64,000 nt of DNA from an uncultured Oscillospiraceae bacterium (GCA_910587255.1 CAJUKT010000102.1:114463-178462); one strand, 5' to 3'; positions 52,901 through 60,624 are shown, counted from the first letter of the stretch. A program made the numbers and translations. Notes: generated by a model not told the origin, from the letters alone.

Positions 52901-53985
52901 TTGACCGTCAGGGTGCCGCTGGGCAGGGTGATTGTGCCCGTGCTGCCCTGGTTCACCGTAATGTCCGCGCCGTTCACAATCGTAATGGTGCCCACAGAGC
53001 CGTTCTCACCCACGGTAATCTTGATGTTGCTCTTCAGATCGTCGGCGGTCTGGGTGATGGACTCCACCTGGCCCTGGCTGATGTTCACGGTGGCGTTGGT
53101 GCCGGTGGTCTTGCTCTGGGCGCTGTTCAGGGTCACAGCGCCCACCTTGGAGATGATGCCGTTGACCGTCAGCTGGGTGCCGGTGCCCTTGAGCGTCAGA
53201 GCGCCCATCTCACTGCTGGCCACGTTCACCCGGCTGCTGTTGCCGGTGAGCTCCACCGCGCCGGTGATCTTGCTGTAATTGCTCAGGCTGACATTCTGCG
53301 CGTTGGCGTTGGTGGCAGCGTTGCCGCTCATGGTGACGTTGCCACCAATCTTGGCATAGTCGGTCATGGTGATGGTGTGGTTGGCGGGGTTGGTGAGGCT
53401 CACACTGCCGGACAGCTGGCCGCCATTGCGCAGGGTCAGGGTGAAGCTCTGGGTGCCAGTGCCGCTGTTGTCGAGGTTCCAGCTCACCGCGCCCTGGGAC
53501 ACAGTGTTGTCCCCCACCTTCTGGGCGGCGGCGTACCGGGCGTCCGTCACGGTGAGGCTGGTCACCTTGGCCATGTCGGCGTTGCCGACCGTCAACATGC
53601 GGCCGTTGGTGTCCACGGTGAGGTTCCGATCCAGGGTGCCGCTGATGGTCTGATCACTCAGCAGGGTGAAGCTGGTCTGGCCCTTCGCCAGGGCAGCATC
53701 GGCACTCTCATACCAGGTGCCGCTGGTGCTGGTGCCGGTCACGACGCCGGTGTCGACCTTGGCATAGCGGGTCTCTTTCCGGTTGTTGCTCACGTCCATC
53801 TGGAACTGGTAGTACCAGCCGGGGCCGATTTTCTGGCCGCTCTCGTCCAGCAGGTTAGGCTGGACCTTGTCATAGTATCTGACGCTGGTTTTGCCGGTTT
53901 CAGCTGCCGCCGCGAACACCGTGGCGGGCAGTAATGCCAGCACCATGACGAGCGCGAGCAGGGCTGACAAAATCCGTTTCTTCAT
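49909..53985 (-). CDS. 1358-residue SLH-domain surface protein
   Basis: A secreted protein with a signal peptide (1-26; cleavage after VFA). Residues about 70-430 are Thr/Ser/Asn/Gly-rich with short repeating strands (LTLKGTGTQLTVNG, LTVNGPSARLGALNLNG), typical of a right-handed beta-helix or adhesin shaft. The 440-1000 region is divergent. Two related beta domains follow at about 1000-1165 (VSVTVTPNFG and ATVTPSFAVE ends). Three SLH domains occupy about 1173-1358 (PFTDVGSNDFYLQYVNFVYK; KFSDVPANQWYSAAVAWAS; QFTDRGYVQSYAKEAMQWAV) and bind pyruvylated wall polymer. AGGAGG precedes the ATG. The likely role is an S-layer-associated adhesin or structural protein. Confidence 0.9.
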   Translation of the reverse strand: MKKRILSALLALVMVLALLPATVFAAAAETGKTSVRYYDKVQPNLLDESGQKIGPGWYYQFQMDVSNNRKETRYAKVDTGVVTGTSTSGTWYESADAALAKGQTSFTLLSDQTISGTLDRNLTVDTNGRMLTVGNADMAKVTSLTVTDARYAAAQKVGDNTVSQGAVSWNLDNSGTGTQSFTLTLRNGGQLSGSVSLTNPANHTITMTDYAKIGGNVTMSGNAATNANAQNVSLSNYSKITGAVELTGNSSRVNVASSEMGALTLKGTGTQLTVNGIISKVGAVTLNSAQSKTTGTNATVNISQGQVESITQTADDLKSNIKITVGENGSVGTITIVNGADITVNQGSTGTITLPSGTLTVNGPSARLGALNLNGTGNTTFKVAGTGNSITSVNASNGTSLKVDIAAEISNTFGAVSLDGYKGHGIKGGTYTSTAPTADALANSGNEALIYQATDSSKVTTFYTSAQLADGLYKQATKGGTLTIVGQATTSSPSGVITFMRGTNKAGELNYYGVTTIPMLPNKALGTPVATWTDTTNKNKTYNAGGSYDVPQGGGNVTLSTQGASQVVTKINGLSTATGTDVNHNITASLNGNVITLSGAVEPIGGIATFQLNLLTDLVDENQKQVIIPVWVNYNSVNKRTYFGNQTLDGGLTVNADGSRLTLFDGSTYYTLNGSGLRVMDENFTTSAADDGGVVATYTGTGDAATKQYVANLIQGTGSSFNWKNSTAVKQAVNAVQAGITSSQVQNWRDQAQRKAWQNHYSGSPTKDQYTTDPVSSGYTDVWLVPYLNVTASKYNQNGTLTAALSVYYRVEVRKGSDAATAIEVQAGRALGTLGEEFGTGVVVKFSNDLNNQINLNGNNAYMRQDDTYVYQNSSDGFTISHSGRTGLGTIVIDQTAPLVMLERKSGAPNTTHVPAGTIAYYTTLQAAVNDTQPQPKNYEDVITVLNGYKASDSIDVTGLARTFYIKAEGNTTLTRASNNFTMTPDTTGSLWTVQLAKETATGTVAIYVTDVANGNASASIVRAKAGDTVTITTNPNSGYYTLGVSAVGSNNTSIAVSGSGNSWSFKVPDNVVSVTVTPNFGVGGGQVSINVNNATNGSATVSSGTNNVTQGSTITVYTVPRAGYRATGVSVYFNNGTSVNATNTGTNTWVFTVPAGATTATVTPSFAVETGLPFTDVGSNDFYLQYVNFVYKHGMMEGFGNKYTFNGNGNVTRAQIVLILYRLSGSPSVSGVTKFSDVPANQWYSAAVAWASNNNIVNGRSNSIFDPGTAVTRQELAAILYRYNNYRGLGNGNLSNLSQFTDRGYVQSYAKEAMQWAVGNGIISGTTNTTLSPNGTAIRYQAAAMLTRYCQNFLKMS

Positions 53986-54150
53986 GTACGTATTCCTCCT
54001 GTTCTGGTTTCAATCTCTCTGGGGAAGCGCTTGGGCTGCGCCGGTCTGGCCGGCTTGCTTTGTCCCGTAACGGGTTGTGGCCGGGCATTCGGCCCTCCTT
54101 CCATCGGAATGATTGGCTGACGCCTCCGACGCCACAGTTATACGGCTACT

Positions 54151-54178
54151 ATTATACTATATCGGCAAAAATTTGCAA
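54151..54178 (-). promoter_or_regulatory. promoter of the SLH gene, followed by a long structured leader
   Basis: Minus strand TTGCAA (54173-54178), 16-base spacer, TATAAT (54151-54156). The 160-base leader (53986-54145) contains several GC hairpins, including GCCGGCCAGACCGGC, but fits no riboswitch class that I can recall. Confidence 0.75.
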
Positions 54179-54247
54179 GGGATTAGGGGAACTTTTTAGA
54201 AAAATTCTATGGAAGCTGTTCCACCCCCTTCCAGAGGGGGGCCGCGC

Positions 54248-54276
54248 TTGCAATTTTACCGCCTGCGTGATATAAT
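54248..54276 (+). promoter_or_regulatory. promoter of the toxin mRNA
   Basis: TTGCAA (54248-54253), 17-base spacer, TATAAT (54271-54276), 70 bases before the small hydrophobic ORF. Confidence 0.8.
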
Positions 54277-54343
54277 AAAATTTAGGTGCCGTTACATAAA
54301 TAGGTGGTCGGCCGGCCTCCCCGCGAGGGGAGGTGAAAACGTT

Positions 54344-54439
54344 ATGGGGAGCGGACGCTGGGCGCAAGCCCTGCGAATCGTGGTATGGTTTGTCATTGTT
54401 TTTTTGCTGATGATCCTCACCGCCCAAAAAGCGTGTTGA
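54344..54439 (+). CDS. 31-residue hydrophobic peptide, probable type I toxin
   Basis: A short peptide with a charged head and one transmembrane helix: MGSGRWAQALR, then IVVWFVIVFLLMILT, ending AQKAC. GGGGAGGTGAAAA precedes the ATG by a suitable distance. The size, single helix, strong own promoter and a convergent antisense RNA overlapping its 3' end fit a membrane-damaging type I toxin (holin-like/TxpA group). The stop codon lies in the shared terminator hairpin. The sequence is not one I can match to a named toxin family. Confidence 0.65.
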   Translation: MGSGRWAQALRIVVWFVIVFLLMILTAQKAC

Positions 54440-54520
54440 CCGCCCGGCTTGCCCCCGAGCGGTCAACGTAATTAAGTTGATCTATTAAGGGAGGCTGACC
54501 GTTGTAACGGCACCCCCTAT
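54426..54520 (-). ncRNA. antisense RNA (candidate type I antitoxin)
   Basis: A strong promoter (TTGACA-16-TATAAT, 54527-54554) would start an RNA near 54520 running leftwards into a hairpin (54435-54467; GTTGACCGC/GCGGTCAAC arms) followed by CGCTTTTT, a good intrinsic terminator. The RNA of about 95 bases is complementary to the 3' end of the toxin mRNA, including its stop codon. There is no open frame in it. Confidence 0.65.
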
Positions 54521-54526
54521 ATGTCT

Positions 54527-54554
54527 ATTATAACAGCTCCCCCGGCTTTGTCAA
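54527..54554 (-). promoter_or_regulatory. consensus promoter of the antisense RNA
   Basis: Minus strand TTGACA (54549-54554), 16-base spacer, TATAAT (54527-54532). No minus-strand gene follows except the short RNA. Confidence 0.85.
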
Positions 54555-54569
54555 GCGTCAAAAAGCGTG

Positions 54570-54599
54570 TTGACCGCCCGCGCCGCCATATGGTATAAT
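54570..54599 (+). promoter_or_regulatory. promoter of the 48-residue protein gene
   Basis: TTGACC (54570-54575, inside the direct repeat), 18-base spacer, TATAAT (54594-54599) with TGG before it. Confidence 0.75.
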
Positions 54600-54634
54600 G
54601 AGTTACGCTCCAAAATGGAAAGGAGGCTGGCAGA

Positions 54635-54781
54635 ATGCCCACCGAAAACGAGCGCAAGGACGTTCAGAAAGCCATGGCGTATGATTTGATTCGCATCTTC
54701 GAGCAGAATCCTGACAAAACCTATACCGCAAAAGAGTTGAAAGACCTGATTGACGCCTATATCTCCGGGCTGAAGCAGTAA
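54635..54781 (+). CDS. 48-residue helical hypothetical protein
   Basis: A small charged protein: MPTENERKDVQKAMAYDLIR then IFEQNPDKTYTAKELKDLID, ending in YISGLKQ. Two or three helices are predicted by eye, and TYTAKELKDLI resembles the recognition part of a small winged-helix. No family is recognised. GGAGG lies nine bases before the ATG, an extended -10 promoter precedes it, and a perfect terminator follows 10 bases after the stop, so it is an independent gene. It might relate to the toxin locus by position only. Confidence 0.7.
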   Translation: MPTENERKDVQKAMAYDLIRIFEQNPDKTYTAKELKDLIDAYISGLKQ

Positions 54782-54787
54782 CCCATC

Positions 54788-54820
54788 AAGAAAGGGGCCG
54801 GATACCGGCCCCTTTCCCCA
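54788..54820 (+). terminator. terminator after the 48-residue gene
   Basis: Eleven-base-pair perfect stem (54791-54801 with 54805-54815), three-base loop, TTTCCCC tail. Confidence 0.85.
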
Positions 54821-54835
54821 TGAGGAGGCCCTTTT

Positions 54836-56059
54836 ATGGACTACGACACCCTTCTCTCCGGCTGCTGCGAGGTGGCCCGGGAGCTTTTGCGCCACGGCGC
54901 GGAAATCCAGCGCGCGGAGGACACCATGCGCCGCCTGCTGGCGGCCTACGGCCTGGAGGGGGAGGTATTCGCCATCCCCAACTGCGTGTGGGCCAGCGCC
55001 CGGGAGCCGGACGGCCGGGTGTGCACGGTGATGCGCCGGGTGCCCTCTTCCACGCTGAATATCGAGGGCATTGAACGCTTCAACGACCTGTCCCGCCGCC
55101 TGTGCGCCGCCCCGCCGGACGATCCGGGGGAGCTGCTCTCCCAGTGCCGCCGGGAGGCGGAGCAGCTGCGGCGCTATCCCATGCGCCTGCGGGTGGCGGG
55201 GTATTTCGTGGGGGCGTTTTTCTTTGCGCTGTTTTTCGGCGGCGGCTGGGCGGAGGCCTGGTGCGCGGGGCTGGCGGGGCTGGCCTGCGGGGCGTGTCTG
55301 GCCTGTCTGGAGCAGGCGGGGGGCAACGCCTTTTTGTCCACCCTGGCGTCCGCCTTTGTGCTGGGGACGGCTTCCTGCGCCATGCGGGCGCTGGGCGCGC
55401 CCATCAGCCTGGAGGTCACCCTGGCCGGGGGCATCATGGTGCTGGTGCCGGGGCTGGTGTTCACCAACTTCATGAGCAACCTGCTCACGGGGGACATGGT
55501 GTCCGGCCTGGCCACCTTTGCCCGGGCGCTGCTGTCGGCGGCGGCCATCGCCCTGGGGGCTGGGGCCGCCATGGCGCTGTTCCAGGGTCTGTGGCCCGTC
55601 CAGGCTGGGGGGAGCACTGCGGCCTATCCCCCGGCGGTTGCCTGCCTGCTGGCCTATGTGGCCTGCCTGGGCTTCTGTCTGCCCGTCAACGCCCAGGGGT
55701 TGGGCGCGGTGCTGTGCGGGCTGGGGGGGGCGCTGGGCTGGGCGGTGTACCTGTTCTTCTCCGAACTGGGAGCCAACATCTTTTTAGCCAACATGCTGGC
55801 TGCGGTGGCGGTGTCGGTCTGGTCGGAGGCCATGGCCCGGCGGCGGCGCTGCCCCGCCACCTCTTATCTGGTCATCGGCATCTTTCCCCTGGTGCCCGGC
55901 CTGACCGTTTACCAGGCCATGGACTACGGCCTGCGGGGGCATACGGAGCTGTTCTGGAACACCTTTTTCCGCACCTTCGGCATCGCGGGGTGCCTGGCGC
56001 TGGGGCTGCTGCTGGTGTCGGCCTCCCTCCAGCTCTGGCGGCGCAGCCGGCGGGCGTGA
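54836..56059 (+). CDS. ThrE-family threonine/serine exporter, fused form
   Basis: A 407-residue protein joining the two halves of ThrE. The N-terminal cytoplasmic part (1-110) has LLRHGAEIQRAEDTMRRLLAAYG and IERFNDLSRRLC. A DUF1212 membrane domain (about 115-260) is followed by a DUF3815-like domain (about 265-400; VYLFFSELGANIFLANMLAA, IGIFPLVPGLTVYQAMDYGL). About ten hydrophobic segments. It exports small hydroxy-amino acids by proton exchange in known members. In many Firmicutes the halves are separate genes. AGGAGG precedes the ATG. Confidence 0.88.
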   Translation: MDYDTLLSGCCEVARELLRHGAEIQRAEDTMRRLLAAYGLEGEVFAIPNCVWASAREPDGRVCTVMRRVPSSTLNIEGIERFNDLSRRLCAAPPDDPGELLSQCRREAEQLRRYPMRLRVAGYFVGAFFFALFFGGGWAEAWCAGLAGLACGACLACLEQAGGNAFLSTLASAFVLGTASCAMRALGAPISLEVTLAGGIMVLVPGLVFTNFMSNLLTGDMVSGLATFARALLSAAAIALGAGAAMALFQGLWPVQAGGSTAAYPPAVACLLAYVACLGFCLPVNAQGLGAVLCGLGGALGWAVYLFFSELGANIFLANMLAAVAVSVWSEAMARRRRCPATSYLVIGIFPLVPGLTVYQAMDYGLRGHTELFWNTFFRTFGIAGCLALGLLLVSASLQLWRRSRRA

Positions 56060-56104
56060 GCGCCCCTGTAACAATTTTGGTTCCGCTTCGTAACCTTTCC
56101 TGCC

Positions 56105-56133
56105 TTGACCCGGTTCGGGGCAGGTGTTAACAT
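56105..56133 (+). promoter_or_regulatory. promoter of the GDSR lipoprotein gene
   Basis: TTGACC (56105-56110), 17-base spacer, TAACAT (56128-56133). Confidence 0.6.
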
Positions 56134-56170
56134 AAGCACGCAAGTCAACACAAAAGGAGTCCTGATCGAA

Positions 56171-57058
56171 ATGGCCGTCAAAGTCCTGTCCCTGCTGCTG
56201 GGTATGCTGCTGTTGGTCCCGCTGTCCGCCTGCGGGACCACTGCTGGGCACGCGGGGCCCAGCCCCTCCCCCGAAGCTATGCCCACGGCGGCCCCCTCCG
56301 CACCGGAGCCCACACCCACGGCCTCACCTGAGCCCACGCCGGAGCCTACGCCGGAACCTTTCCCCACGCCGGAGCCGGTGGAGCCCTATGACTTCGGCAC
56401 ACCGCTGGAGGAGGGCGAAGCGGTGGAGGACGACGCCTTTTTCGACACGGCGGTGTATCTGGGCGACTCCCGGACCGAGGGGCTTCAGCTCTTCAGCGGC
56501 CTGAAGCACGGCGACTTCTACTGGGCCCGGGGAATGACGGTGTTCAAGGCGGACAGCGAGGACTACCGGGTATTCGAGGTGGACGGGCAGAAGTATAATC
56601 TTCTGGAGGTCCTGACGCTGAAGCAGTACGAGAGCGTGTACATCATGCTGGGCGTAAACGAGCTGGGCTACCCTGCCGAGAGCTATGAGCAGGGCCTGGG
56701 CGAGCTGCTGGACAAGGTGATCCAGCTCCAGCCGGACGCGGTGGTGTACCTCCAAATCATGCCCCCGGTGAACGACGCGCTGTGCCGCGCCAATAAGCTG
56801 GCCGACTACATCAACAACGAGAAGCTGAGCCAGTTCAACAGCGCCATCGTCCGCCTGGCGGCGGAGAAAAAGGTGGTGCTGCTCAACACCGCCGAGGCGT
56901 ACCTGGGTGAGGACGGCCAGCTCCCCGCGGAGCTTGCCAGCGACGGCTGCCATTTCGCCTACAGCGCGTACAAGCACTGGGCGGACTACCTGCGCCGGCA
57001 TGTCATCGACCGGGAGCGGTACTTCCTCAACCGGGCCCAGGCGTTGGCGCAGCCCTAA
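56171..57058 (+). CDS. SGNH/GDSL-like hydrolase lipoprotein
   Basis: A 295-residue exported lipoprotein. The signal ends in the lipobox PLSAC (Cys about residue 21). Residues 25-75 are a Pro/Thr/Glu-rich spacer of PEPTP repeats crossing the wall. The hydrolase domain (about 95-290) has YLGDSRTEGL (block I Ser), MLGVNELG (block III Asn) and SDGCHF (Asp-x-x-His). SGNH enzymes of this type often remove acetyl groups from cell-surface glycans. GGAG lies 11 bases before the ATG at 56171. Confidence 0.88.
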   Translation: MAVKVLSLLLGMLLLVPLSACGTTAGHAGPSPSPEAMPTAAPSAPEPTPTASPEPTPEPTPEPFPTPEPVEPYDFGTPLEEGEAVEDDAFFDTAVYLGDSRTEGLQLFSGLKHGDFYWARGMTVFKADSEDYRVFEVDGQKYNLLEVLTLKQYESVYIMLGVNELGYPAESYEQGLGELLDKVIQLQPDAVVYLQIMPPVNDALCRANKLADYINNEKLSQFNSAIVRLAAEKKVVLLNTAEAYLGEDGQLPAELASDGCHFAYSAYKHWADYLRRHVIDRERYFLNRAQALAQP

Positions 57059-57067
57059 TTATATATG

Positions 57068-57110
57068 GTAAGCGGCTGGCCGGAGCGTTCCCGCCAGCCG
57101 CTTTTTTGAA
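57068..57110 (+). terminator. terminator after the GDSR lipoprotein gene
   Basis: Ten-base-pair perfect stem (57071-57080 with 57093-57102), followed by TTTTT. Confidence 0.93.
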
Positions 57111-57264
57111 AAATTTTTAGGGGCGTGTGATAATCGGGCCTCTTCAATCGTTTTATGGACGTGATCACAAAGAGGCGTGAGGACAGGCGCATACGTGCCA
57201 ATCCCAACGCCACAGCAGCGCGCTGGCCATTACGGCAAACGGCGGCGAAAGGAAGTGACCCGCA

Positions 57265-57762
57265 ATGGGCGCAGAACAACTGACGGACCTGTTCCGCAAA
57301 TACGGCGACGATGTGTTCCGGCTGGCGTACAGCTACCTGGGCTCACGCGCCGACGGGGAGGACGTGTGCCAGAGCGTGTTCCTCAAGCTGGCGGAGGGCA
57401 AGGTGGTCCTTCTGCCGGGACGGGAGAAAAGCTGGCTGCTCACCTGCGCCGCCAACCTGTGCAAAAGCCAGCTGAGATCCTTCTGGCGGCGGAACGTGGG
57501 GGAGCTGGAGGAATCCATCCCCTTTCAGGACCAGGCCGACCGGGCGGTGTGGGAGGCGGTGATGTCCCTGCCTCCCAAGTACCGGGCGGTGATCCACCTC
57601 TACTACTGGGAGGGCTACGACCAGGGGGAGATCGGAGAGGTACTCCACATCTCCCGCACGGCGGTCCAGACGCGCATGGCACGGGCCCGTGCCATGCTGA
57701 GAAAGGAGCTGAGCGACGATGAACAACTATTGGCACATGATGGAACAGGCTCAAATGAGTGA
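57265..57762 (+). CDS. ECF-type sigma-70 family factor
   Basis: A 165-residue alternative sigma factor. Region 2 (about 5-70) has YGDDVFRLAYSYLGSRADGEDVCQSVFLKL; region 4 (about 95-150) has LPPKYRAVIHLYYWEGYDQG and EIGEVLHISRTAVQTRMARARAML, the helix-turn-helix that binds -35 elements. AAGGAAG lies nine bases before the ATG. The downstream membrane-anchored gene overlaps by 44 bases, as sigma/anti-sigma pairs do. No clear promoter of the ECF type was identified upstream (57111-57264 holds no other feature). Confidence 0.92.
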   Translation: MGAEQLTDLFRKYGDDVFRLAYSYLGSRADGEDVCQSVFLKLAEGKVVLLPGREKSWLLTCAANLCKSQLRSFWRRNVGELEESIPFQDQADRAVWEAVMSLPPKYRAVIHLYYWEGYDQGEIGEVLHISRTAVQTRMARARAMLRKELSDDEQLLAHDGTGSNE

Positions 57763-58396
57763 GCGTAAAAAGGAGGAAATCATGAACATGTTGGAGAATA
57801 ACGAGAAGCGGACCCAGAAGCGGCGCATGCCCCGGATGGGCAAGGTGATTTTGGCGGCGGCGCTGGCGGTGGGGTGTGTGCTGTCCATCGCGGCGGGCCT
57901 GCCCGCCCAGGTGTATAACTTCATGAGCGGCGGTTCGGTGGTTTTCATGCCGCCCAACGGCGTTGAGGACACCATCGGCAGCGTGGAAATGGTTTGGGGC
58001 GATGAGAATTACACGCCCATTGTCCAAGAGGGCGGCAAGCTCTGGTTCGTCAACGGCAGCGAGCGCACCGACCTCACCGGCCTCATCGACGAGAATACAC
58101 CTTATATCTATGAGCACACAGACCCCGCCACCGGCAACAAGGGCTATGTCATTGTGGGCGGCACCGTGGACCACTTCGGCTGGGCCGAGTTCTTTGGTAC
58201 GGAAAGCGGCACCGGCTCCCTGACCGGGCTCGACTACGCCGACACCTACCTGGTCATCGACGGCGTGCGCCAGCCCTCCTATGAGCTCTCTGAGGAGCTG
58301 GTGGAGAAGCTGAACAACGACCCCAGCTATGAGCTGGAAAGCGTCAACCGTCCCTGGTTCCAGGCCGCGCTGGACCAGCTGGGCCTGGAGGATTGA
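57719..58396 (+). CDS. membrane-anchored probable anti-sigma factor
   Basis: A 225-residue protein. A cytoplasmic N-terminal helix (1-38; YWHMMEQAQMSERKKEEIMN) would hold the sigma factor. One transmembrane helix follows (about 42-62; VILAAALAVGCVLSIAAG), then an extracellular beta-rich domain (SVVFMPPNGVEDTIGSVEMV; EGGKLWFVNGSERTDLTG). Overlap with the sigma gene and topology support the role; the sequence is not one of the named anti-sigma families. AAAGGAG is nine bases before the ATG. A terminator follows. Confidence 0.75.
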   Translation: MNNYWHMMEQAQMSERKKEEIMNMLENNEKRTQKRRMPRMGKVILAAALAVGCVLSIAAGLPAQVYNFMSGGSVVFMPPNGVEDTIGSVEMVWGDENYTPIVQEGGKLWFVNGSERTDLTGLIDENTPYIYEHTDPATGNKGYVIVGGTVDHFGWAEFFGTESGTGSLTGLDYADTYLVIDGVRQPSYELSEELVEKLNNDPSYELESVNRPWFQAALDQLGLED

Positions 58397-58415
58397 CGCC
58401 GCTCCTCTCAAATGC

Positions 58416-58454
58416 AGCGCCCCGCCCGGAGCGACGCTCCGGGCGGGGCTTTCG
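58416..58454 (+). terminator. terminator between the anti-sigma gene and ftsH
   Basis: Fourteen-base-pair perfect stem (58419-58432 with 58436-58449), three-base loop, short T-run; likely used from both sides. Confidence 0.9.
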
Positions 58455-58455
58455 T

Positions 58456-60624
58456 CTACTCTTTCGGTTCCTCCGGCTTCTCCGGCCCTTCATCCGGGCC
58501 CTTTTCCCCGTCCCCCTCCGGCGAGGGCATGGGGATGGGCTCGTCGGTCATGTGGACGTGCCGGGCGGGGGGCTCAATGTCCCCCGGCAGCTGCTTGGTG
58601 CGGGTGGAGGTATAGGCCCCCTCCACCAGGGCCGGGTCCCGGCCCTCCAGGATGGCCACCATCTCGCCGCCGGTGATGGTTTCCTTCTCCAGCAGGTAGG
58701 CCACCACCTTGTCCATGTCCTCCCGGTTGGCGCGAATGACCTCCACCGCCTCCTTGTAGCACACGTCGATCACCGCTTTTACCGCCTTGTCCATCACGGC
58801 GGCGGTGTCCTGGGCGCAGTCCAGGCCGTAGCCCCCGTCCAGATACTGGTTGCGCACGCTGCCCAGGGCCATCATGCCGAACTCCTCGCTCATGCCGTAC
58901 ATAGCCACCATGTTCCGGGCGATGTTGGTGGCCTCCTGGATGTCCTGGGAGGCGCCGTTGGTCATGGTGTTCATCACCACTTCCTCCGCCGCGCGCCCGC
59001 CCATGGACACGGCGATTTTGGCCATCAGCTCTTCCTTGGTGCGCAGGTTGGTCTTGTCCTCCTCAGGCATCAGCAGGGTGTAGCCCAGGCTGCCCTCGGT
59101 GTGGGGGACAATGGTGATTTTCTGCACCGGCTCGGCGTTTTTCTGCTTGTAGGCCACCATGGCGTGGCCCACCTCATGATAGGCCACCAGCCTGCGCTCG
59201 AACTCGGTGAGGACGGAATTCTTCTTCTCGCTGCCGGCGATGACAAACTCGAAGGAGGCCAGCAGATCCTCCTGGGTAACCAGCCTGCGGCCCTTGCGCA
59301 CCGCCCGCAGGGCGGCCTCGTTCACCAGGTTGGCCAGATCCGCCCCCACGCAGCCCGCGGTGGCCAGGGCGATTTTATTCAAGTCCACATCCTCGGCCAG
59401 CTTGATCTTCCGGGTGTGCACCTGGAGGGTGGCAAGCCGCCCCGCCAGGTTGGGCCGGTCGATGGTGATGCGCCGGTCAAAGCGCCCGGGACGGAGCAGG
59501 GCCTTGTCCAGCACCTCGGGCCGGTTGGTGGCCCCCAGCACGATGACGCCCTTGCCGGGGTCGAAGCCGTCCAGCTCGGCCAGCAGCTGGTTCAGGGTCT
59601 GCTCCCGCTCGTCGTTGCCGCCCATGCGGTTGTCGCGGCTCTTGCCGATGGTGTCGATCTCGTCGATGAAGATAATGCAGGGGGCCATCTTGCTGGCCTC
59701 CTTGAACAGGTCGCGGACACGGGACGCGCCCACGCCCACGAACATCTCCACAAAGTCGGAGCCGGAGATGGAGAAGAAGGGCACGTTGGCCTCGCCGGCC
59801 ACGGCCTTGGCCAGCAGCGTCTTACCGGTGCCCGGCGGGCCCACCAGCAGCGCCCCCTTGGGCAGCTTGGCGCCGATCTCGGTATACTTGCCCGGATTGT
59901 GGAGGAAGTCGATGATCTCCTCCAGGCTCTCCTTGGCCTCGTCCTGCCCCGCCACGTCCCGGAAGGTCACGCCGGTCTTTTTCTCCACGTACACTTTGGC
60001 GTTGGACTTGCCCACGCCGCCGATGCCGCCGAAGCCGCCCCCGGCCCCCATCTTCTTGAACATATAGCGGTAGAGCAGCATCAGGCATACCACCATCAGC
60101 AGGATGGGCAGCACCGTACCGGCCACCATGTTCATCATCTGCTGCTCCTGGGTCACCGGGTCGCGCGCAAACTTCACGCCATGCTCCACCAGCCGCCCCA
60201 CCAGGTCCTTTTCGTTCACCGGGCCCACCTGGAAGCGGATGGTGCTGCTGGCGGCGCTCTCCAGGTCCTGGCGGTCCAGCTGGTTGAACAGGTTGCCCAG
60301 CGCCCCGGCGCCGTAGCTCTCGGACATCTTGTCCACCAGCTCCTTCAGCGGCGGCGCGTCCTCCTTCAGGGTGAAGGTATACACGTTGGCGTCCAGCTTC
60401 ACCTCCGCCACATAGCCCTGGTCCACCCACTCATAGAAGGTGGAGTAGGGAATCGTCTCCACCGTGGCGCTCTCCACCCTGCTGCGGCACATGTTCAGCA
60501 TGAATACCAGCATCACCGCCCACAGCACGATGCTGAAAAAGCCCAGCGGGGCGCGTTTTTTATCATCGCCGCCGTTGGGGTCCTCCCGGCGGTTGGGGTC
60601 GTTTGGTTTCATTGGGCCGGCCAT
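58456..60624 (-). CDS. ftsH: ATP-dependent zinc metalloprotease FtsH
   Basis: A 722-residue membrane-bound AAA+ protease that degrades misfolded membrane proteins and regulators. Two membrane segments (about 28-50 and 155-180) flank an extracytoplasmic domain. The AAA core has Walker A VGPPGTGKT near 260, IIFIDEIDTIGKSRD and the SRH RPGRFDRRI. The zinc site HEVGH lies near 484. The C terminus is Pro/Glu-rich. GGAGG is eight bases before the ATG at 60624; longer in-frame starts lie before the RBS. Confidence 0.97.
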   Translation of the reverse strand: MAGPMKPNDPNRREDPNGGDDKKRAPLGFFSIVLWAVMLVFMLNMCRSRVESATVETIPYSTFYEWVDQGYVAEVKLDANVYTFTLKEDAPPLKELVDKMSESYGAGALGNLFNQLDRQDLESAASSTIRFQVGPVNEKDLVGRLVEHGVKFARDPVTQEQQMMNMVAGTVLPILLMVVCLMLLYRYMFKKMGAGGGFGGIGGVGKSNAKVYVEKKTGVTFRDVAGQDEAKESLEEIIDFLHNPGKYTEIGAKLPKGALLVGPPGTGKTLLAKAVAGEANVPFFSISGSDFVEMFVGVGASRVRDLFKEASKMAPCIIFIDEIDTIGKSRDNRMGGNDEREQTLNQLLAELDGFDPGKGVIVLGATNRPEVLDKALLRPGRFDRRITIDRPNLAGRLATLQVHTRKIKLAEDVDLNKIALATAGCVGADLANLVNEAALRAVRKGRRLVTQEDLLASFEFVIAGSEKKNSVLTEFERRLVAYHEVGHAMVAYKQKNAEPVQKITIVPHTEGSLGYTLLMPEEDKTNLRTKEELMAKIAVSMGGRAAEEVVMNTMTNGASQDIQEATNIARNMVAMYGMSEEFGMMALGSVRNQYLDGGYGLDCAQDTAAVMDKAVKAVIDVCYKEAVEVIRANREDMDKVVAYLLEKETITGGEMVAILEGRDPALVEGAYTSTRTKQLPGDIEPPARHVHMTDEPIPMPSPEGDGEKGPDEGPEKPEEPKE

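Larger units (their letters stand above)
54425..54580 (+). repeat. 22-base direct repeat of the toxin 3' end
   Basis: CAAAAAGCGTGTTGACCGCC plus two further bases (CG) is identical at 54425-54446 and 54559-54580. The first copy covers the last toxin codons and the terminator arm. The second is preceded by an in-frame remnant (FVKRQKAC then stop) and supplies the TTGACC -35 of the next gene, so it looks like the relic of a duplicated toxin end. Confidence 0.8.

Noticed and set aside
49417..53934. A 1505-codon open frame on the plus strand opposite the SLH surface-protein gene
   Set aside because: It is an antisense shadow: His/Gly/Val-biased with no domains, no RBS-linked start, and it lies across a gene with signal peptide and three SLH domains on the minus strand. 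Similar long shadows lie opposite nrdD (36593-38911), groEL (13109-15160), ftsH (58393-60753) and rlmD.
53986..54150. c-di-GMP riboswitch in the SLH leader
   Set aside because: Hairpins are present, but the conserved GEMM core and tetraloop-receptor arrangement could not be fitted.
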